From an uncultured bacterium (GTDB lineage: Bacteria; Cyanobacteriota; Vampirovibrionia; Gastranaerophilales; Gastranaerophilaceae): 64,000 nt of DNA. The stretch spans positions 62,001 through 126,000 of the forward strand of contig CASEYJ010000016.1 of NCBI GenBank assembly GCA_949292175.1. Reading direction: 5' to 3'. The notes under the pieces are model-generated. The model was not told the DNA's origin and searched no databases. It was given only the letters and a program-made list of their open reading frames with translations. Position numbers and translations under genes: made by a program. Below, piece by piece: positions 24,882-33,823 of this stretch (within the stretch, counting starts at the first letter, position 1; each line of letters opens with the position of its first letter).

Positions 24882-26408
24882 TTACTTAATTAGTGATTCA
24901 CAAATCATTTCAGCAGGTTTGTTAATTCCAAGTACCTGAAGTACTGTTGGTGCAATGTTACATAATGCGCCATCTTCTTTTAGTTCAGTACCTTTTGGTG
25001 CGTTAATCAAAACAAATGGAACTTTGTTTGTTGTGTGTGCTGTTTGAGGTTTTCCTGTTTCAGCATTTACCATTACTTCTGAATTACCGTGGTCAGCTGT
25101 TAATAGCATGATAATGTCGTTTTCTTCACAAGCTTTAGCGATTTGTCCAACGCACTCATCAACTACATGGCAAGCTTTTGTTGCAGCTTCGATGACACCG
25201 GTGTGTCCAACCATATCAGGGTTTGCAAAGTTTACTAGGATAAACTGGTATTCAGGATTTTTAATTGCTTCTAATACGTTTTTGCAAACTTCTGGTGCGC
25301 TCATTTCCGGTTGCATGTCGTATGTTGCAACTTTCGGAGATGGAACAAGTACTCTTGTTTCGTGAGGTTGTGGTTCATCAATTCCACCATTAAAGAAGAA
25401 TGTAACGTGAGCGTATTTTTCAGTTTCAGCTGTTCTGAATTGGTGGATGCCGTTAGCTTCCAAAACATCGCCCAAGATGTTTACCAAATGTTCTTTCGGG
25501 AATGCTACCGGGAATGTAAAGTCTTCATTGTAGCTAGTCATTGTAACGTAGCAAATATTTTTCAAGACTTTCTTTCTTTCAAAACCATCAAAGTCTGCGA
25601 AGTTAATTGCCTTAGAAATTTCTCTTGCTCTGTCCGGACGGAAGTTGATGAAGATAATTGCATCATTATCATGAATTCTGCTTTCTTCTCCACCGATTAC
25701 TGTTGGAAGAACGAATTCATCGTTGTCTCCTCTTTCGTAAGAAGCTTTTACACCTTCGCAAGCTGAAGATGCTTTTTCACCTTCTCCGAATAATAATGCG
25801 TTGTAACCTTTTTCAACACGTTCCCAACGGTTATCTCTATCCATAATGTAATATCTTCCGATAATTGTTGCAATTGGTGGAAGATTATATTTTTTCAATT
25901 CGTCTTCAACTTTTTCCAAGAAAGTGCAAGCACTCTGAGGTGGAGTATCTCTTCCATCTAAGAAAGCATGTACATAAACTTTAGTTAGACCTTCTTGAGC
26001 AGCCATCTTAATTAGGGCAAGCAAGTGATCCAGTGAAGAGTGAACTCCGCCTGTTGATACCAAGCCGTATATGTGTAGAGCTGAATTGTTCTTCTTTGCG
26101 TGATCCATTGCCATTAAGAATTTTTCATTTTTAAAGAATGAACCGTCTTTAATTGCATTATTAATTCTTGACAAATCTTGGTAAACAATTCTGCCGGCAC
26201 CAAGGTTTAAGTGACCAACTTCGCTGTTACCCATTTGTCCAGCCGGAAGACCTACATATTCGCCATCAGCGTGAATGGAGATTGTAGGGTATTCTTTTTC
26301 TAATTTACTAACGTTTTCTGCGTGTGCTAATTTAGTTGCGTCAAATTCAGGGTGATTAGTGCTTATTCCCCAACCATCCATAATACACAATAATACTCTC
26401 TTTGTCAT
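24882..26408 (-). CDS. gpmI: 2,3-bisphosphoglycerate-independent phosphoglycerate mutase
   Basis: 508 residues, the normal length. Interconverts 3- and 2-phosphoglycerate in glycolysis using two Mn2+. The start LLCIMDGWGIS supplies a metal Asp; GQMGNSEVGHLNLGAG holds the phosphoserine nucleophile; HAFLDGRDTPP, INFRPDRAREISKA and the C-terminal LLTADHGNSEVM complete the alkaline-phosphatase-type site. AGGGGA precedes the ATG, and the promoter is at 26446-26474. Confidence 0.97.
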   Translation of the reverse strand: MTKRVLLCIMDGWGISTNHPEFDATKLAHAENVSKLEKEYPTISIHADGEYVGLPAGQMGNSEVGHLNLGAGRIVYQDLSRINNAIKDGSFFKNEKFLMAMDHAKKNNSALHIYGLVSTGGVHSSLDHLLALIKMAAQEGLTKVYVHAFLDGRDTPPQSACTFLEKVEDELKKYNLPPIATIIGRYYIMDRDNRWERVEKGYNALLFGEGEKASSACEGVKASYERGDNDEFVLPTVIGGEESRIHDNDAIIFINFRPDRAREISKAINFADFDGFERKKVLKNICYVTMTSYNEDFTFPVAFPKEHLVNILGDVLEANGIHQFRTAETEKYAHVTFFFNGGIDEPQPHETRVLVPSPKVATYDMQPEMSAPEVCKNVLEAIKNPEYQFILVNFANPDMVGHTGVIEAATKACHVVDECVGQIAKACEENDIIMLLTADHGNSEVMVNAETGKPQTAHTTNKVPFVLINAPKGTELKEDGALCNIAPTVLQVLGINKPAEMICESLIK

Positions 26409-26445
26409 AATTTTAATCCCCTATTTATATTCGTACTATGGCACA

Positions 26446-26474
26446 ATTATAATAAGGACATAAAATAATTACAA
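26446..26474 (-). promoter_or_regulatory. Sigma-70 promoter of gpmI
   Basis: On the minus strand: TTGTAA (26474-26469), 17 nt, TATAAT (26451-26446). Confidence 0.65.
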
Positions 26475-26504
26475 GAGGTTTTAAGTTCCGCTCAATAGCC
26501 TTGT

Positions 26505-28457
26505 TTAGTGGTTGCTGAGGCGTAAAACTTCGTATATATCCATCTTTTTGGATTTGCCTCGAATTGTTACTTCGCTTATTTTTATTACGTCTGCAATATC
26601 GCTTACATGGGAGTATGTTGAGCTGCTTATCAAGAAGTTTGTATGGTAAACCTTATTGTAGCTTTCAATTCTGCTAGCTAAGTTTACTGTGTCACCAATT
26701 ACAGTGTACTCAAGTCTCTTTTCAGAACCGATGTTTCCGACAAACGCTTCCCCTGTGTTAATACCTATTCCTATTTCAATTTTAGGTTTGCCCTCAAAGA
26801 GCCATTTGTCACGAAGTTCGTCAACTTTTTTGAGCATGGCATATGCACATTTTACTGCATTTACTGGGTGATTGATGTCTTGTATTGGCTCGCCAAAAAT
26901 CGCCATAACAGCGTCACCAATAAATTTGTTTATTACTCCGTTGTAACTTGTGATGATTGGTTCTATTTCTGTAAAGTATTCGTTCAAAATTTTGGAAACT
27001 TCTTCTGCTGTCATTTTTTCACTCATGCTGGTGAAGCCTCTTATGTCAGCAAAAAGAACCGTTACGTTTGCACGTTTTCCGCCAAGTTTGATGTCATCTA
27101 TGTTTTGGACAACGTTTTTCATAATATCTTGTGAAAGATATTTGCCCATTGCCTGTTTTATTTTTTCCTTATTTTTGCCCTCAAGGATAAATCTGTATGA
27201 GTAACCGAAAATTGTAGTTAATGCTTGAATTGCAAGCGGAGTGAATACTGTTATTGCTATACCATGCCTGTAACATATTATTGAAATTATAAAGTATAAG
27301 ATAGCAAGTCCGATTAGTAAAATCAGAGATACGATAAATGAAAATTTACTTATAAGTATGAATGTTATGCTTGAAATTACAAAAAGTACGGCCAAATCTT
27401 GAAGAAGACCCGTGCTTCGCATAAAATCGTTATTTAAAATGTTGTCGACATTTGTTGCTTGTATATCGACTCCTGGGTGTTTTATGTGCATAGGACTAGG
27501 AAGAGCATCCTCAAGGCCTAATGCTGCAGCTTTTGCGTTTGCGCCGACAAAGACTATTTTCCCTTCAAATTCTTTCGGGTCAATTATAGGTTTTTTCCCT
27601 TGTTGAATTGCTTCGTAAGATTTTAAAATATCTGAGGCGGAATATTTTTTATGGGTATATTCGCTGTCTTTGTAAAATTTATAGTATCTGATGAGGTTTT
27701 GCACCCCTCGACTTGTGGCAACCGCAGGTATTGTTAGGCCTGTTTGGTCAACCACTATCTTATCAGGGTATACGGTCAATTTGTTTGCATTCTTGATATG
27801 CATATACATCCTTAGCCCCAATGAAGGGTAATAATTCCCTCCTACGGATATTACCTGATTCATATACGTAACATACCCGTTGGCGTTAGGAGCTACACTG
27901 ACAGAGCCTGATTCTCTTACTGCATTAAAGTAGTCATCTGGAAATTCCGAAATACTTGTGTATGTTCCATAATCGTATAACTCATACGGAGTGTTTACAT
28001 AAACCTTAAATTTATTAAAAAACTTGTCATTGTAAGTTTTTGTTCTCTGAGGGTTAAATACGTCATGTGTAAGCGGACTGAAACCTACAACAAGATTTTT
28101 TGATTTTTTTACGTACTGGTAAAATTTTTGGTCTGATTCAGTGTTCGTTTTATCTGTTGATTGGATAAGAGCATCGAATCCTATAACTTTAGGTTTTGCG
28201 TAAGTACTAAGATAATCCATGATTTCTCCATAGTACTCCCTTGGCCATGGCCACCTGTGATATGATATTGACTTATCGTCAATTGCGATGATTGCAATAT
28301 CTGATGACCCTTCTCTTACCGCAGAAAAATATTTTGTCATGAAATTGTACGCAAAAGGCTCTAAAAACGCCCAAGTTAATATCATAACTACAATTGATAA
28401 AAACAAATGTAGAAAAAATGATTTGATAAAAAAGCCCTTTGATTTAAGTATTTTCAT
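26505..28457 (-). CDS. Membrane adenylate cyclase with CHASE2 sensor
   Basis: 650 residues from the ATG at 28457; a longer reading would run over the divergent aldolase gene. An N-terminal helix (about 12-32) is followed by an extracytoplasmic CHASE2 domain (VREGSSDIAIIAIDDKSI, then FDALIQSTD and EFEGKIVFVGANAKAAALG). Two or three helices then lead to a class III cyclase domain with VTVLFADIRGFTSMSE and GDAVMAIFGEP (metal Asp residues), NKFIGD (Lys) and VIGDTVNLASRIES (Asp, Asn, Arg). The Lys/Asp pair specifies ATP, so cAMP is the likely product. CHASE2-cyclases are common in Cyanobacteria; the external signal is unknown. Confidence 0.93.
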   Translation of the reverse strand: MKILKSKGFFIKSFFLHLFLSIVVMILTWAFLEPFAYNFMTKYFSAVREGSSDIAIIAIDDKSISYHRWPWPREYYGEIMDYLSTYAKPKVIGFDALIQSTDKTNTESDQKFYQYVKKSKNLVVGFSPLTHDVFNPQRTKTYNDKFFNKFKVYVNTPYELYDYGTYTSISEFPDDYFNAVRESGSVSVAPNANGYVTYMNQVISVGGNYYPSLGLRMYMHIKNANKLTVYPDKIVVDQTGLTIPAVATSRGVQNLIRYYKFYKDSEYTHKKYSASDILKSYEAIQQGKKPIIDPKEFEGKIVFVGANAKAAALGLEDALPSPMHIKHPGVDIQATNVDNILNNDFMRSTGLLQDLAVLFVISSITFILISKFSFIVSLILLIGLAILYFIISIICYRHGIAITVFTPLAIQALTTIFGYSYRFILEGKNKEKIKQAMGKYLSQDIMKNVVQNIDDIKLGGKRANVTVLFADIRGFTSMSEKMTAEEVSKILNEYFTEIEPIITSYNGVINKFIGDAVMAIFGEPIQDINHPVNAVKCAYAMLKKVDELRDKWLFEGKPKIEIGIGINTGEAFVGNIGSEKRLEYTVIGDTVNLASRIESYNKVYHTNFLISSSTYSHVSDIADVIKISEVTIRGKSKKMDIYEVLRLSNH

Positions 28458-28515
28458 GTTTTTTCCATATCCCCTGTTATTTATGATATAATAAATTTCA
28501 AAAAAAGGATAGATT

Positions 28516-29124
28516 ATGAATAAAAATTTAATGGATATGCTGGGGGAAGAGAAAATTTTCCCGATTATTAGAAGTAAAAAGGCTTCTGAGGTAATTGATA
28601 CTGCCAAGGCTTTGGTTGATGGCGGAATTAAAATTCTTGAAATTAATGTTGAGTCACCTGAAGTTTATCAGGCAATAGAAGAAGTTTCAAAATTCGCAAC
28701 TGTTTGTGCAGGAGGTGTTATTACTTCTTTGCAAGCTCGTGCTGCGTTGTGTGCTGGTGCTGAGATTTTCTCATCTCCAATTTTTCATATGAATCTTGTA
28801 AAAATATCTAAGGATAGACAAATTCCTTTTATTGCCGGAGCTTCAACTCCAAATGAAGCTTATAACGCTTGGAAAGCAAGAATTCCGTTGATTAAGCTTT
28901 ATCCCGTGACAGCTATGGGTGGAGTTTTATATGTCGAAGATATTCTCAGACCTATGCCATTTTTAAAGATTTTACCTCAGGGTAATGTTAAGCTCAACGA
29001 AGTTTCTGCTTACATTAATGCTGGAGCTTACGCTGTTGGTGTTGGACGAGATTTTTATGACGGTTATTCTTATTCTGAGATTACAAATAGAGCAAAGTCG
29101 ATTGTTGCTGAATTAAAGGGATAA
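28516..29124 (+). CDS. eda: 2-keto-3-deoxy-6-phosphogluconate / KHG aldolase
   Basis: 202 residues. Class I aldolase of the Entner-Doroudoroff pathway, splitting KDPG to pyruvate and glyceraldehyde 3-phosphate. Catalytic Glu42 in ILEINVESPE, Schiff-base Lys127 in PLIKLYPVTAMGG, and the phosphate loop GAYAVGVGRDF. AAAGGATAG precedes the ATG. It ends 1 nt before the sugar kinase, and the pair is the classical KDG module: kinase then aldolase. Confidence 0.93.
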   Translation: MNKNLMDMLGEEKIFPIIRSKKASEVIDTAKALVDGGIKILEINVESPEVYQAIEEVSKFATVCAGGVITSLQARAALCAGAEIFSSPIFHMNLVKISKDRQIPFIAGASTPNEAYNAWKARIPLIKLYPVTAMGGVLYVEDILRPMPFLKILPQGNVKLNEVSAYINAGAYAVGVGRDFYDGYSYSEITNRAKSIVAELKG

Positions 29125-29125
29125 T

Positions 29126-30076
29126 ATGGAAGAACAATTAGATATAATTACAATAGGTGAAAGTCTAATCGAACTCTCAAGTGATACAAGCTTGAGCAGT
29201 AGTGATTGTTTCTCTAAGTATTATGGTGGAGATGCTTTGGTTTCTGCTGTTACTGCTCTTAGGTTGGGAGCAAAAGTAGGGTTTATAACTCGAGTCGGTA
29301 ATGATGCATTTAAGGACTTCCTTATGGATAGCTGGCAGGCTGAAGGACTTGATATTTCTCAAGTTAAAGTTGCTAATGAGCAGAATGGACTCTATTTTGT
29401 GTCAAAGCAATTTGAGTGCCAAAAAGAGTTTCTATATTATAGAAAAAAGATTGCTCCCTCCAAACTTTCAATTGATGATGTGAATGAAGACTATATAACG
29501 CATTCTCGTATCGTATATGCCAGTGGAATTACTCAATCATTGTCACTTTCGGCTAAGGAAGCTGTTGCTAAAATGTTTAAAATAGCAAAAGATAATGGGG
29601 TGATGACAGCTTATGATCCAAATTATACCTCTGCAATTTCTACTCCGGATATAGCTCGTGAAAATTTCAATGAAGTTGCTCCTAATTTAGATATTTTGTT
29701 TATGAGTACAAAGCATGACACTGGTAGTATTCTTGAGCTTTGTTCTGTGGAAAATATTATGAAAAAGCTTTGGGATATGGGTATTAGTATCATCGTACTA
29801 AAATCTGCTGAGCAGAGCGGGTATTATGTTGGATATAATGGTAGTATTAACTTTACTGAATTCTTCACCAAAAAAGATGAGATTGTTGATACTACTTGTT
29901 CAGGAGATGCTTTTAACGGGGCGTTTATGTATGCTTTGACGCACGGAAATAATCCTGTTGAAGCTGCAAGGCTTGCCAGTGTTACAGCGGGACTTCAAGC
30001 TAAGAATATTGGAGCTGTAAAGTCTATTCCGGCCGCTTCTGAGGTTTTTGCCGTTTTAAAGAAAGGTGAAAGTTAA
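29126..30076 (+). CDS. kdgK: PfkB-family sugar kinase, probable 2-keto-3-deoxygluconate kinase
   Basis: 316 residues. Ribokinase fold with the N-terminal IITIGESLIELSSD and GGDALVSAVTALRLGAKVGFITRVG signature, and the C-terminal VDTTCSGDAFNGAFMYAL with catalytic base Asp261. The anion-hole GAGD is CSGD here. Adjacency to eda supports phosphorylation of KDG from uronate or pectin breakdown. Uronate-forming enzymes are not in the window, so 2-ketogluconate or a related acid is possible. Confidence 0.85.
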   Translation: MEEQLDIITIGESLIELSSDTSLSSSDCFSKYYGGDALVSAVTALRLGAKVGFITRVGNDAFKDFLMDSWQAEGLDISQVKVANEQNGLYFVSKQFECQKEFLYYRKKIAPSKLSIDDVNEDYITHSRIVYASGITQSLSLSAKEAVAKMFKIAKDNGVMTAYDPNYTSAISTPDIARENFNEVAPNLDILFMSTKHDTGSILELCSVENIMKKLWDMGISIIVLKSAEQSGYYVGYNGSINFTEFFTKKDEIVDTTCSGDAFNGAFMYALTHGNNPVEAARLASVTAGLQAKNIGAVKSIPAASEVFAVLKKGES

Positions 30077-30078
30077 TT

Positions 30079-31107
30079 ATGACAAAAAAAGTTGTGTTAT
30101 CAGGTTACTATGGGTATGATAATTTCGGGGATGAAGCTATTTTATCTGTACTAATTGATCATTTACTCAAAATTAATGCTGATGTTACAGTTTTATCACA
30201 TAACCCGAGAAAGACTGCTTATTCATATCAGGTTAAAGCGGTGAAAAATTTTAATCTTCTCAGTGTATTATTTGCAATTAAAAATTGCGATATACTTATT
30301 TCCGGCGGTGGAAGCCTTTTGCAGGATGTAACAAGTCTTAAGAGCCTTTTGTATTATTCTTTCATAATCTGGCTAGCTAAAGCTTTTAATAAACAAGTTA
30401 TCATTTTTGCCCAAGGTATTGGACCTTTGCAAAGACAGATTTCTAAAGATATCGTTAGTAATCTTATTTCAAAGGCTGATTTGGTTACAGTGAGAGATTT
30501 AAAGAGTGCTGAATTGCTAAAATCTTGGGGAATTAATGCTCAGGTTGTCAGTGATCCTGTGTTTTCAATTGATCTTCCAAGAAGCAAAACAGAACCTATT
30601 GTCGGAATACAGTTGAGGTCTTTTAAAACTGTTAATGATGCATTCCTTCACAAATTAGCTGAAGTTGTTGTAAAAGAATTCGCTCATAGAAAAATAGAAT
30701 TGTATGTATTCCAGAATGCTCTTGATATGGAGATAAGTTTAAAGTTTGAAAAAATGCTTAAAAATTTATATCCTGAAATCGAGACAGAGATTATTCATTC
30801 AATTTCTAAAAATGACTTCATTATAAAAATATCTAAGCTCGAATACATGATTGCTATGAGGTTTCATGCTGTGCTTGTCGCAGTTAAGACAGGAGTTCCT
30901 ACTATTGCAATTAATTATGATGCAAAGGTTGCAAAACTGGCTTATGAAGCTTTTCTACCTTTGTTAACAATCTCTGCTGATGAAAATTTTGATGACGCGT
31001 TTGCAAAGTTAAAAACAATTCAGTCTCAAGATTTGTTAAATTTTGCAAAAACAAAGACTTTCGAATGGAATATATACGATGGAATTTTAAACTCTTCGGT
31101 TAAATAA
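30079..31107 (+). CDS. csaB: Polysaccharide pyruvyl transferase CsaB
   Basis: 342 residues. Adds ketal-linked pyruvate from PEP to a cell-wall polysaccharide. The N-terminal VVLSGYYGYDNFGDEAILSVL with ISGGGSLLQDVTS, the central IFAQGIGPLQ and TVRDLKSAELL, and the C-terminal MRFHAVLVA are typical. In other bacteria pyruvylated polymers anchor SLH-domain surface proteins, so SLH proteins are expected elsewhere in the genome. It starts 2 nt after kdgK and overlaps the convergent EF-hand gene by 21 nt. Cyanobacteria also carry csaB homologues. Confidence 0.93.
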   Translation: MTKKVVLSGYYGYDNFGDEAILSVLIDHLLKINADVTVLSHNPRKTAYSYQVKAVKNFNLLSVLFAIKNCDILISGGGSLLQDVTSLKSLLYYSFIIWLAKAFNKQVIIFAQGIGPLQRQISKDIVSNLISKADLVTVRDLKSAELLKSWGINAQVVSDPVFSIDLPRSKTEPIVGIQLRSFKTVNDAFLHKLAEVVVKEFAHRKIELYVFQNALDMEISLKFEKMLKNLYPEIETEIIHSISKNDFIIKISKLEYMIAMRFHAVLVAVKTGVPTIAINYDAKVAKLAYEAFLPLLTISADENFDDAFAKLKTIQSQDLLNFAKTKTFEWNIYDGILNSSVK

Positions 31108-31986
31108 ATTTCCATAGTTTTCTCTTAATTTGTTTTGAGCTGCGGTACTGTTATCAACAATATTTTTCATTGCTTTTAGCGTATCTTCTTTTTTGATTGT
31201 GCCATCGTACTGATTTGTTGCTCCGGCAGCGTCTGCCATGCTAAAGAATGCTGCAGCTTCTTTCCAATCGAGTTTGCCTTCTTTGGTTTGGTCTAAACTT
31301 GCAAAAACTTTGTTGGCTTCTGTTTTTAGTGCTTCAATTTCTGCTTCTTGGCTTTCGTTTGTTTTTTTCTGAATAACGTAGTATGCTTGGAATTCTTCTT
31401 TTGATAGGTAGCCGTCTTTGTTGCCTATGTTACTCTTATCAATATATGTCACAAATGATTTAGCAAGGTTGCTTACAAAATCTGTGTATTTACCAACTAA
31501 TTGATAATTTTGTTGCGGTGTTTTTGTTGTGGATTTATCAAGTGTTTGCCAGTTATTTGAAACAAATTGTGTATCCTCGCCATTTACAATATTTCTGCCT
31601 AGTGAGTTCGATTGCGTTTCCTCAACGGCTCCTGCATCTTGTATTTGTGGTGGTTGTTGATACATGCTAGGATATGGTGCTGACGGATATGGTGATGTAT
31701 ATTGTGGGTAAGTCGGATTCGTCATATAAGGGCTGTACTGCTGGTACGGACTATACTGTTGGTATGGACTATACTGTGAGTATGGCGAATACTGTTGATA
31801 TGGGGTGTATTGCGAAAATGGCATGTAAGTATATGGCATACCCATTGTCATAGCCATTGGAAATATACTGTGTCTATGGCAGCAGCCTGAGCTTGTCATT
31901 ATGCTTGCCCCAAGACACATTGCGGACGTTTTTTGGAAAAAGTCCGGAAGTCTGTTTAATACGCCTTTCCAGTATTCTGATGACAT
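31087..31986 (-). CDS. EF-hand protein with QYSPYQ hexapeptide repeats
   Basis: 299 residues, unknown function. Residues 58-87 are a tandem Gln/Tyr/Ser/Pro hexapeptide array, then a Pro/Tyr-rich stretch to about 115. The C-terminal half is a predicted calcium-binding EF-hand domain: a canonical loop at D232-E243 (DQTKEGKLDWKE), an atypical one at about D183-E198 (with NKDGYLSKEE), and a weak third near 257-268. There are three Cys in the first 40 residues and no Sec signal. AGAGAGG precedes the ATG. It has a two-box-like promoter element upstream. A surface or matrix role is plausible from the Tyr-Pro repeats (inference). Confidence 0.75.
   Translation of the reverse strand: MSSEYWKGVLNRLPDFFQKTSAMCLGASIMTSSGCCHRHSIFPMAMTMGMPYTYMPFSQYTPYQQYSPYSQYSPYQQYSPYQQYSPYMTNPTYPQYTSPYPSAPYPSMYQQPPQIQDAGAVEETQSNSLGRNIVNGEDTQFVSNNWQTLDKSTTKTPQQNYQLVGKYTDFVSNLAKSFVTYIDKSNIGNKDGYLSKEEFQAYYVIQKKTNESQEAEIEALKTEANKVFASLDQTKEGKLDWKEAAAFFSMADAAGATNQYDGTIKKEDTLKAMKNIVDNSTAAQNKLRENYGNLFNRRV
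31726..31815 (-). repeat. Tandem 18-bp coding repeat
   Basis: About five imperfect 18-bp units (TATGGACTATACTGTTGG type on the plus strand) encoding QYSPYQ hexapeptides inside the EF-hand gene. Copy number is likely to vary between strains. Confidence 0.8.
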
Positions 31987-32023
31987 AATTATCCTCTCTT
32001 ATATATATATAAAGTATATTAAG

Positions 32024-32057
32024 TATATATTTTTGCTATTTCTTTCAATAAATGCTT
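32024..32057 (-). promoter_or_regulatory. Two-box promoter-like element, copy D
   Basis: On the minus strand AAGCATTT (32057-32050) and TATATA (32029-32024), with the second box one base further on than in copies A-C. Distance to the ATG at 31986 leaves a leader of about 30 nt, as in copies A and C. Confidence 0.35.
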
Positions 32058-32091
32058 AACATAATTTAATAATTTAAATTTTACTTTTTGA

Positions 32092-32120
32092 TTGACAATT
32101 AAATTTGTTTTGCATAGAAT
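32092..32120 (+). promoter_or_regulatory. Sigma-70 promoter of tRNA-Leu(UAA)
   Basis: TTGACA (32092-32097), 17 nt, TAGAAT (32115-32120). Confidence 0.75.
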
Positions 32121-32153
32121 AGTTATTGTAATTGATTAGCAGATGCTATCTTT

Positions 32154-32243
32154 GCCCTTGTGGCGGAATCGGTAGACGCGTTGGACTTAAAATCCAATCG
32201 GGGCTCAACCTCGGTGCCAGTTCAAGTCTGGCCAAGGGCACCA
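32154..32243 (+). tRNA. tRNA-Leu (anticodon UAA), intronless
   Basis: 90 nt including an encoded CCA. Acceptor GCCCTTG / CAAGGGC, discriminator A, anticodon loop CTTAAAA with anticodon TAA, a long class II variable arm, and the T loop TTCAAGT. Unlike most cyanobacterial and plastid trnL-UAA genes it has no group I intron. It is followed at once by a terminator. Confidence 0.96.
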
Positions 32244-32245
32244 CT

Positions 32246-32271
32246 AAAGACCTGAATAAGGTCTTTTTTTA
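32246..32271 (+). terminator. Rho-independent terminator of tRNA-Leu
   Basis: AAAGACCT / AGGTCTTT stem followed by a T-run, starting 3 nt after the CCA end. Confidence 0.85.
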
Positions 32272-32331
32272 TGCCCTTTTATATTTGCTAATTTTGAAAA
32301 AGTTTGTTATAATTAGCTAAGTGAGGTAGTT

Positions 32332-32730
32332 ATGACAAAAGATATGGATTCAAAATTATTTGCTTGTATTGTTGCAAGATTTTTGGATGATAAGTTAGGT
32401 AAAAATATTTCGATTTTGAATATAGGTCACGTGTCTTCTTTGGCTGATTATTTTGTTATTGTAACCGGAGATTCTACTCCGCATGTCAAATCTTTGATGG
32501 AAACTGTTAAAGATGAAGTTAAAAAACAATTTCAACGCATGCCTGTTCGAATGGAAAATGATAAGCGTAATCGTTGGAATTTGTTGGATTACGGTGATGT
32601 TGTTGTTCATATTTTGCATAAAGAAGAAAGAGATACTTATGCTATTGAAAAGTTCTGGAACAACGCTTACAGTATTTCTGAAGATGAATGGAAAGAATTG
32701 TCCAAAGATTATTCAACATATAATAAGTAA
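32332..32730 (+). CDS. rsfS: Ribosome silencing factor RsfS
   Basis: 132 residues. DUF143/Iojap family protein that binds uL14 on the 50S subunit and blocks subunit joining when growth slows. Signatures: ILNIGHVSSLADYFVIVTGDS, the NRWNLLDYGDVVVHIL core and ERDTYAIEKFWNNA. GAGGTAG lies upstream. The nadD gene usual upstream of rsfS is missing here; instead a TPR gene and a membrane protein gene follow closely. Confidence 0.95.
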   Translation: MTKDMDSKLFACIVARFLDDKLGKNISILNIGHVSSLADYFVIVTGDSTPHVKSLMETVKDEVKKQFQRMPVRMENDKRNRWNLLDYGDVVVHILHKEERDTYAIEKFWNNAYSISEDEWKELSKDYSTYNK

Positions 32731-32759
32731 CTGTTAATTACAAAAGAGAGAGATAAATT

Positions 32760-33821
32760 ATGGAAAAGCAAGAAATTGAAAAACAAATTAGTGAAACTAT
32801 TTTGGAAATGACAAAAGCTCCTAAGGAATTGGCTAATTATCATAAGCTTTCCAGATTGTATATGGAATTGCAAGATTATGATAAGGTTATGTCTGTTTTG
32901 GAGAGTATTCTTGATATTGATCCGAATGATGTTCAGGCGTTGGTCGGTATGGGAACTATGTGGTTCTATGAAAAGGATTTCAGAAAATCTCTTTCTTACT
33001 ATAACAGAGCACTCGATATAAATCCGAAAAACTACTTGATTTACTATAATATTGGTAATGTATTTGCTGAGTGGAAGAATTTTTCTAAGGCTTTATTTTA
33101 TTACAGCAGAGCAGTAGATTTGAACTCGGTTAATCCGGAAATTTATAATGCGATTGCACTTTTGTATCAAGACAATGAAGATTATATTGAATCAAAGGCT
33201 TATTACGAAAAGGCATTGTCTTTAGATCCAGAAAATATTACAGCGCTTGTAGATATGGGTAATGTTTGCTTTAAGCTCTTTGATTACGAAACTGCGCTTG
33301 AATTGTACAAAAGAGTATTTGCTTTAAATATAGACAACAAAATTGTTGCCGTTTGTATCGGTAATACATATTCTTTAATGAAGGATAAGGATAACGCTTA
33401 TTCTTATTATGAAAAAGCATTAACTATGGAAGGTGATAATTATCACGTGTATTTATGTTATGCAATTTCTTTATCCGAATTTGGTGAATATGATATGGCG
33501 ATTGCGATGTATAATAAGGCAATTCAGCTTGAGCCTAAAAAAGTTAACGCATATCAATTGCTTGCTAATTTGTATGCCAATATGGGAATGTTGGATGAGG
33601 CTGTTGCTTTGTACAAAAAAGCTCTTCAGTTTGCTCCAAATGATGCAAGTACATATTTGCTTTTAGGTAATGGTCATTATTTGCAAGGTGATATAGAAAA
33701 AGCTATTGCTGCATACCGTGCAGCTATTAAGCTTGAGCCTGAGAATGATGAACATAAACTTGTATATCAACAGGTGCTTGATGAATATGTTGATAAAAAG
33801 AGAAATGGTCAAAAGGTATAA
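32760..33821 (+). CDS. Cytoplasmic TPR-repeat protein
   Basis: 353 residues, nearly all TPRs: nine or so 34-residue units from about residue 25 to 340 (for example SYYNRALDINPKNYLIYYNI, YYEKALSLDPENITALVDMG, AIAMYNKAIQLEPKKVNAYQ). There is no signal peptide or membrane span, so it should form a cytoplasmic superhelical scaffold. AGAGAGAG precedes the ATG. It lies 29 nt after rsfS and 2 nt before the membrane protein gene, so all three are probably one operon. Partner unknown. Confidence 0.9.
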   Translation: MEKQEIEKQISETILEMTKAPKELANYHKLSRLYMELQDYDKVMSVLESILDIDPNDVQALVGMGTMWFYEKDFRKSLSYYNRALDINPKNYLIYYNIGNVFAEWKNFSKALFYYSRAVDLNSVNPEIYNAIALLYQDNEDYIESKAYYEKALSLDPENITALVDMGNVCFKLFDYETALELYKRVFALNIDNKIVAVCIGNTYSLMKDKDNAYSYYEKALTMEGDNYHVYLCYAISLSEFGEYDMAIAMYNKAIQLEPKKVNAYQLLANLYANMGMLDEAVALYKKALQFAPNDASTYLLLGNGHYLQGDIEKAIAAYRAAIKLEPENDEHKLVYQQVLDEYVDKKRNGQKV

Positions 33822-33823
33822 CA

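Noticed and set aside
28458..28607. 50-codon N-terminal extension of the adenylate cyclase
   Set aside because: It would run over the start and Shine-Dalgarno of the divergent aldolase gene; the ATG at 28457 opens directly before the first membrane helix.
28516..30076. eda-kdgK as a possible transferred sugar island
   Set aside because: Base composition and codon style match neighbours, and no mobile-element genes or repeats flank it.
31726..31815. Short tandem repeats as a possible CRISPR
   Set aside because: Units are 18 bp, contiguous with no spacers, and in frame, encoding a hexapeptide repeat.
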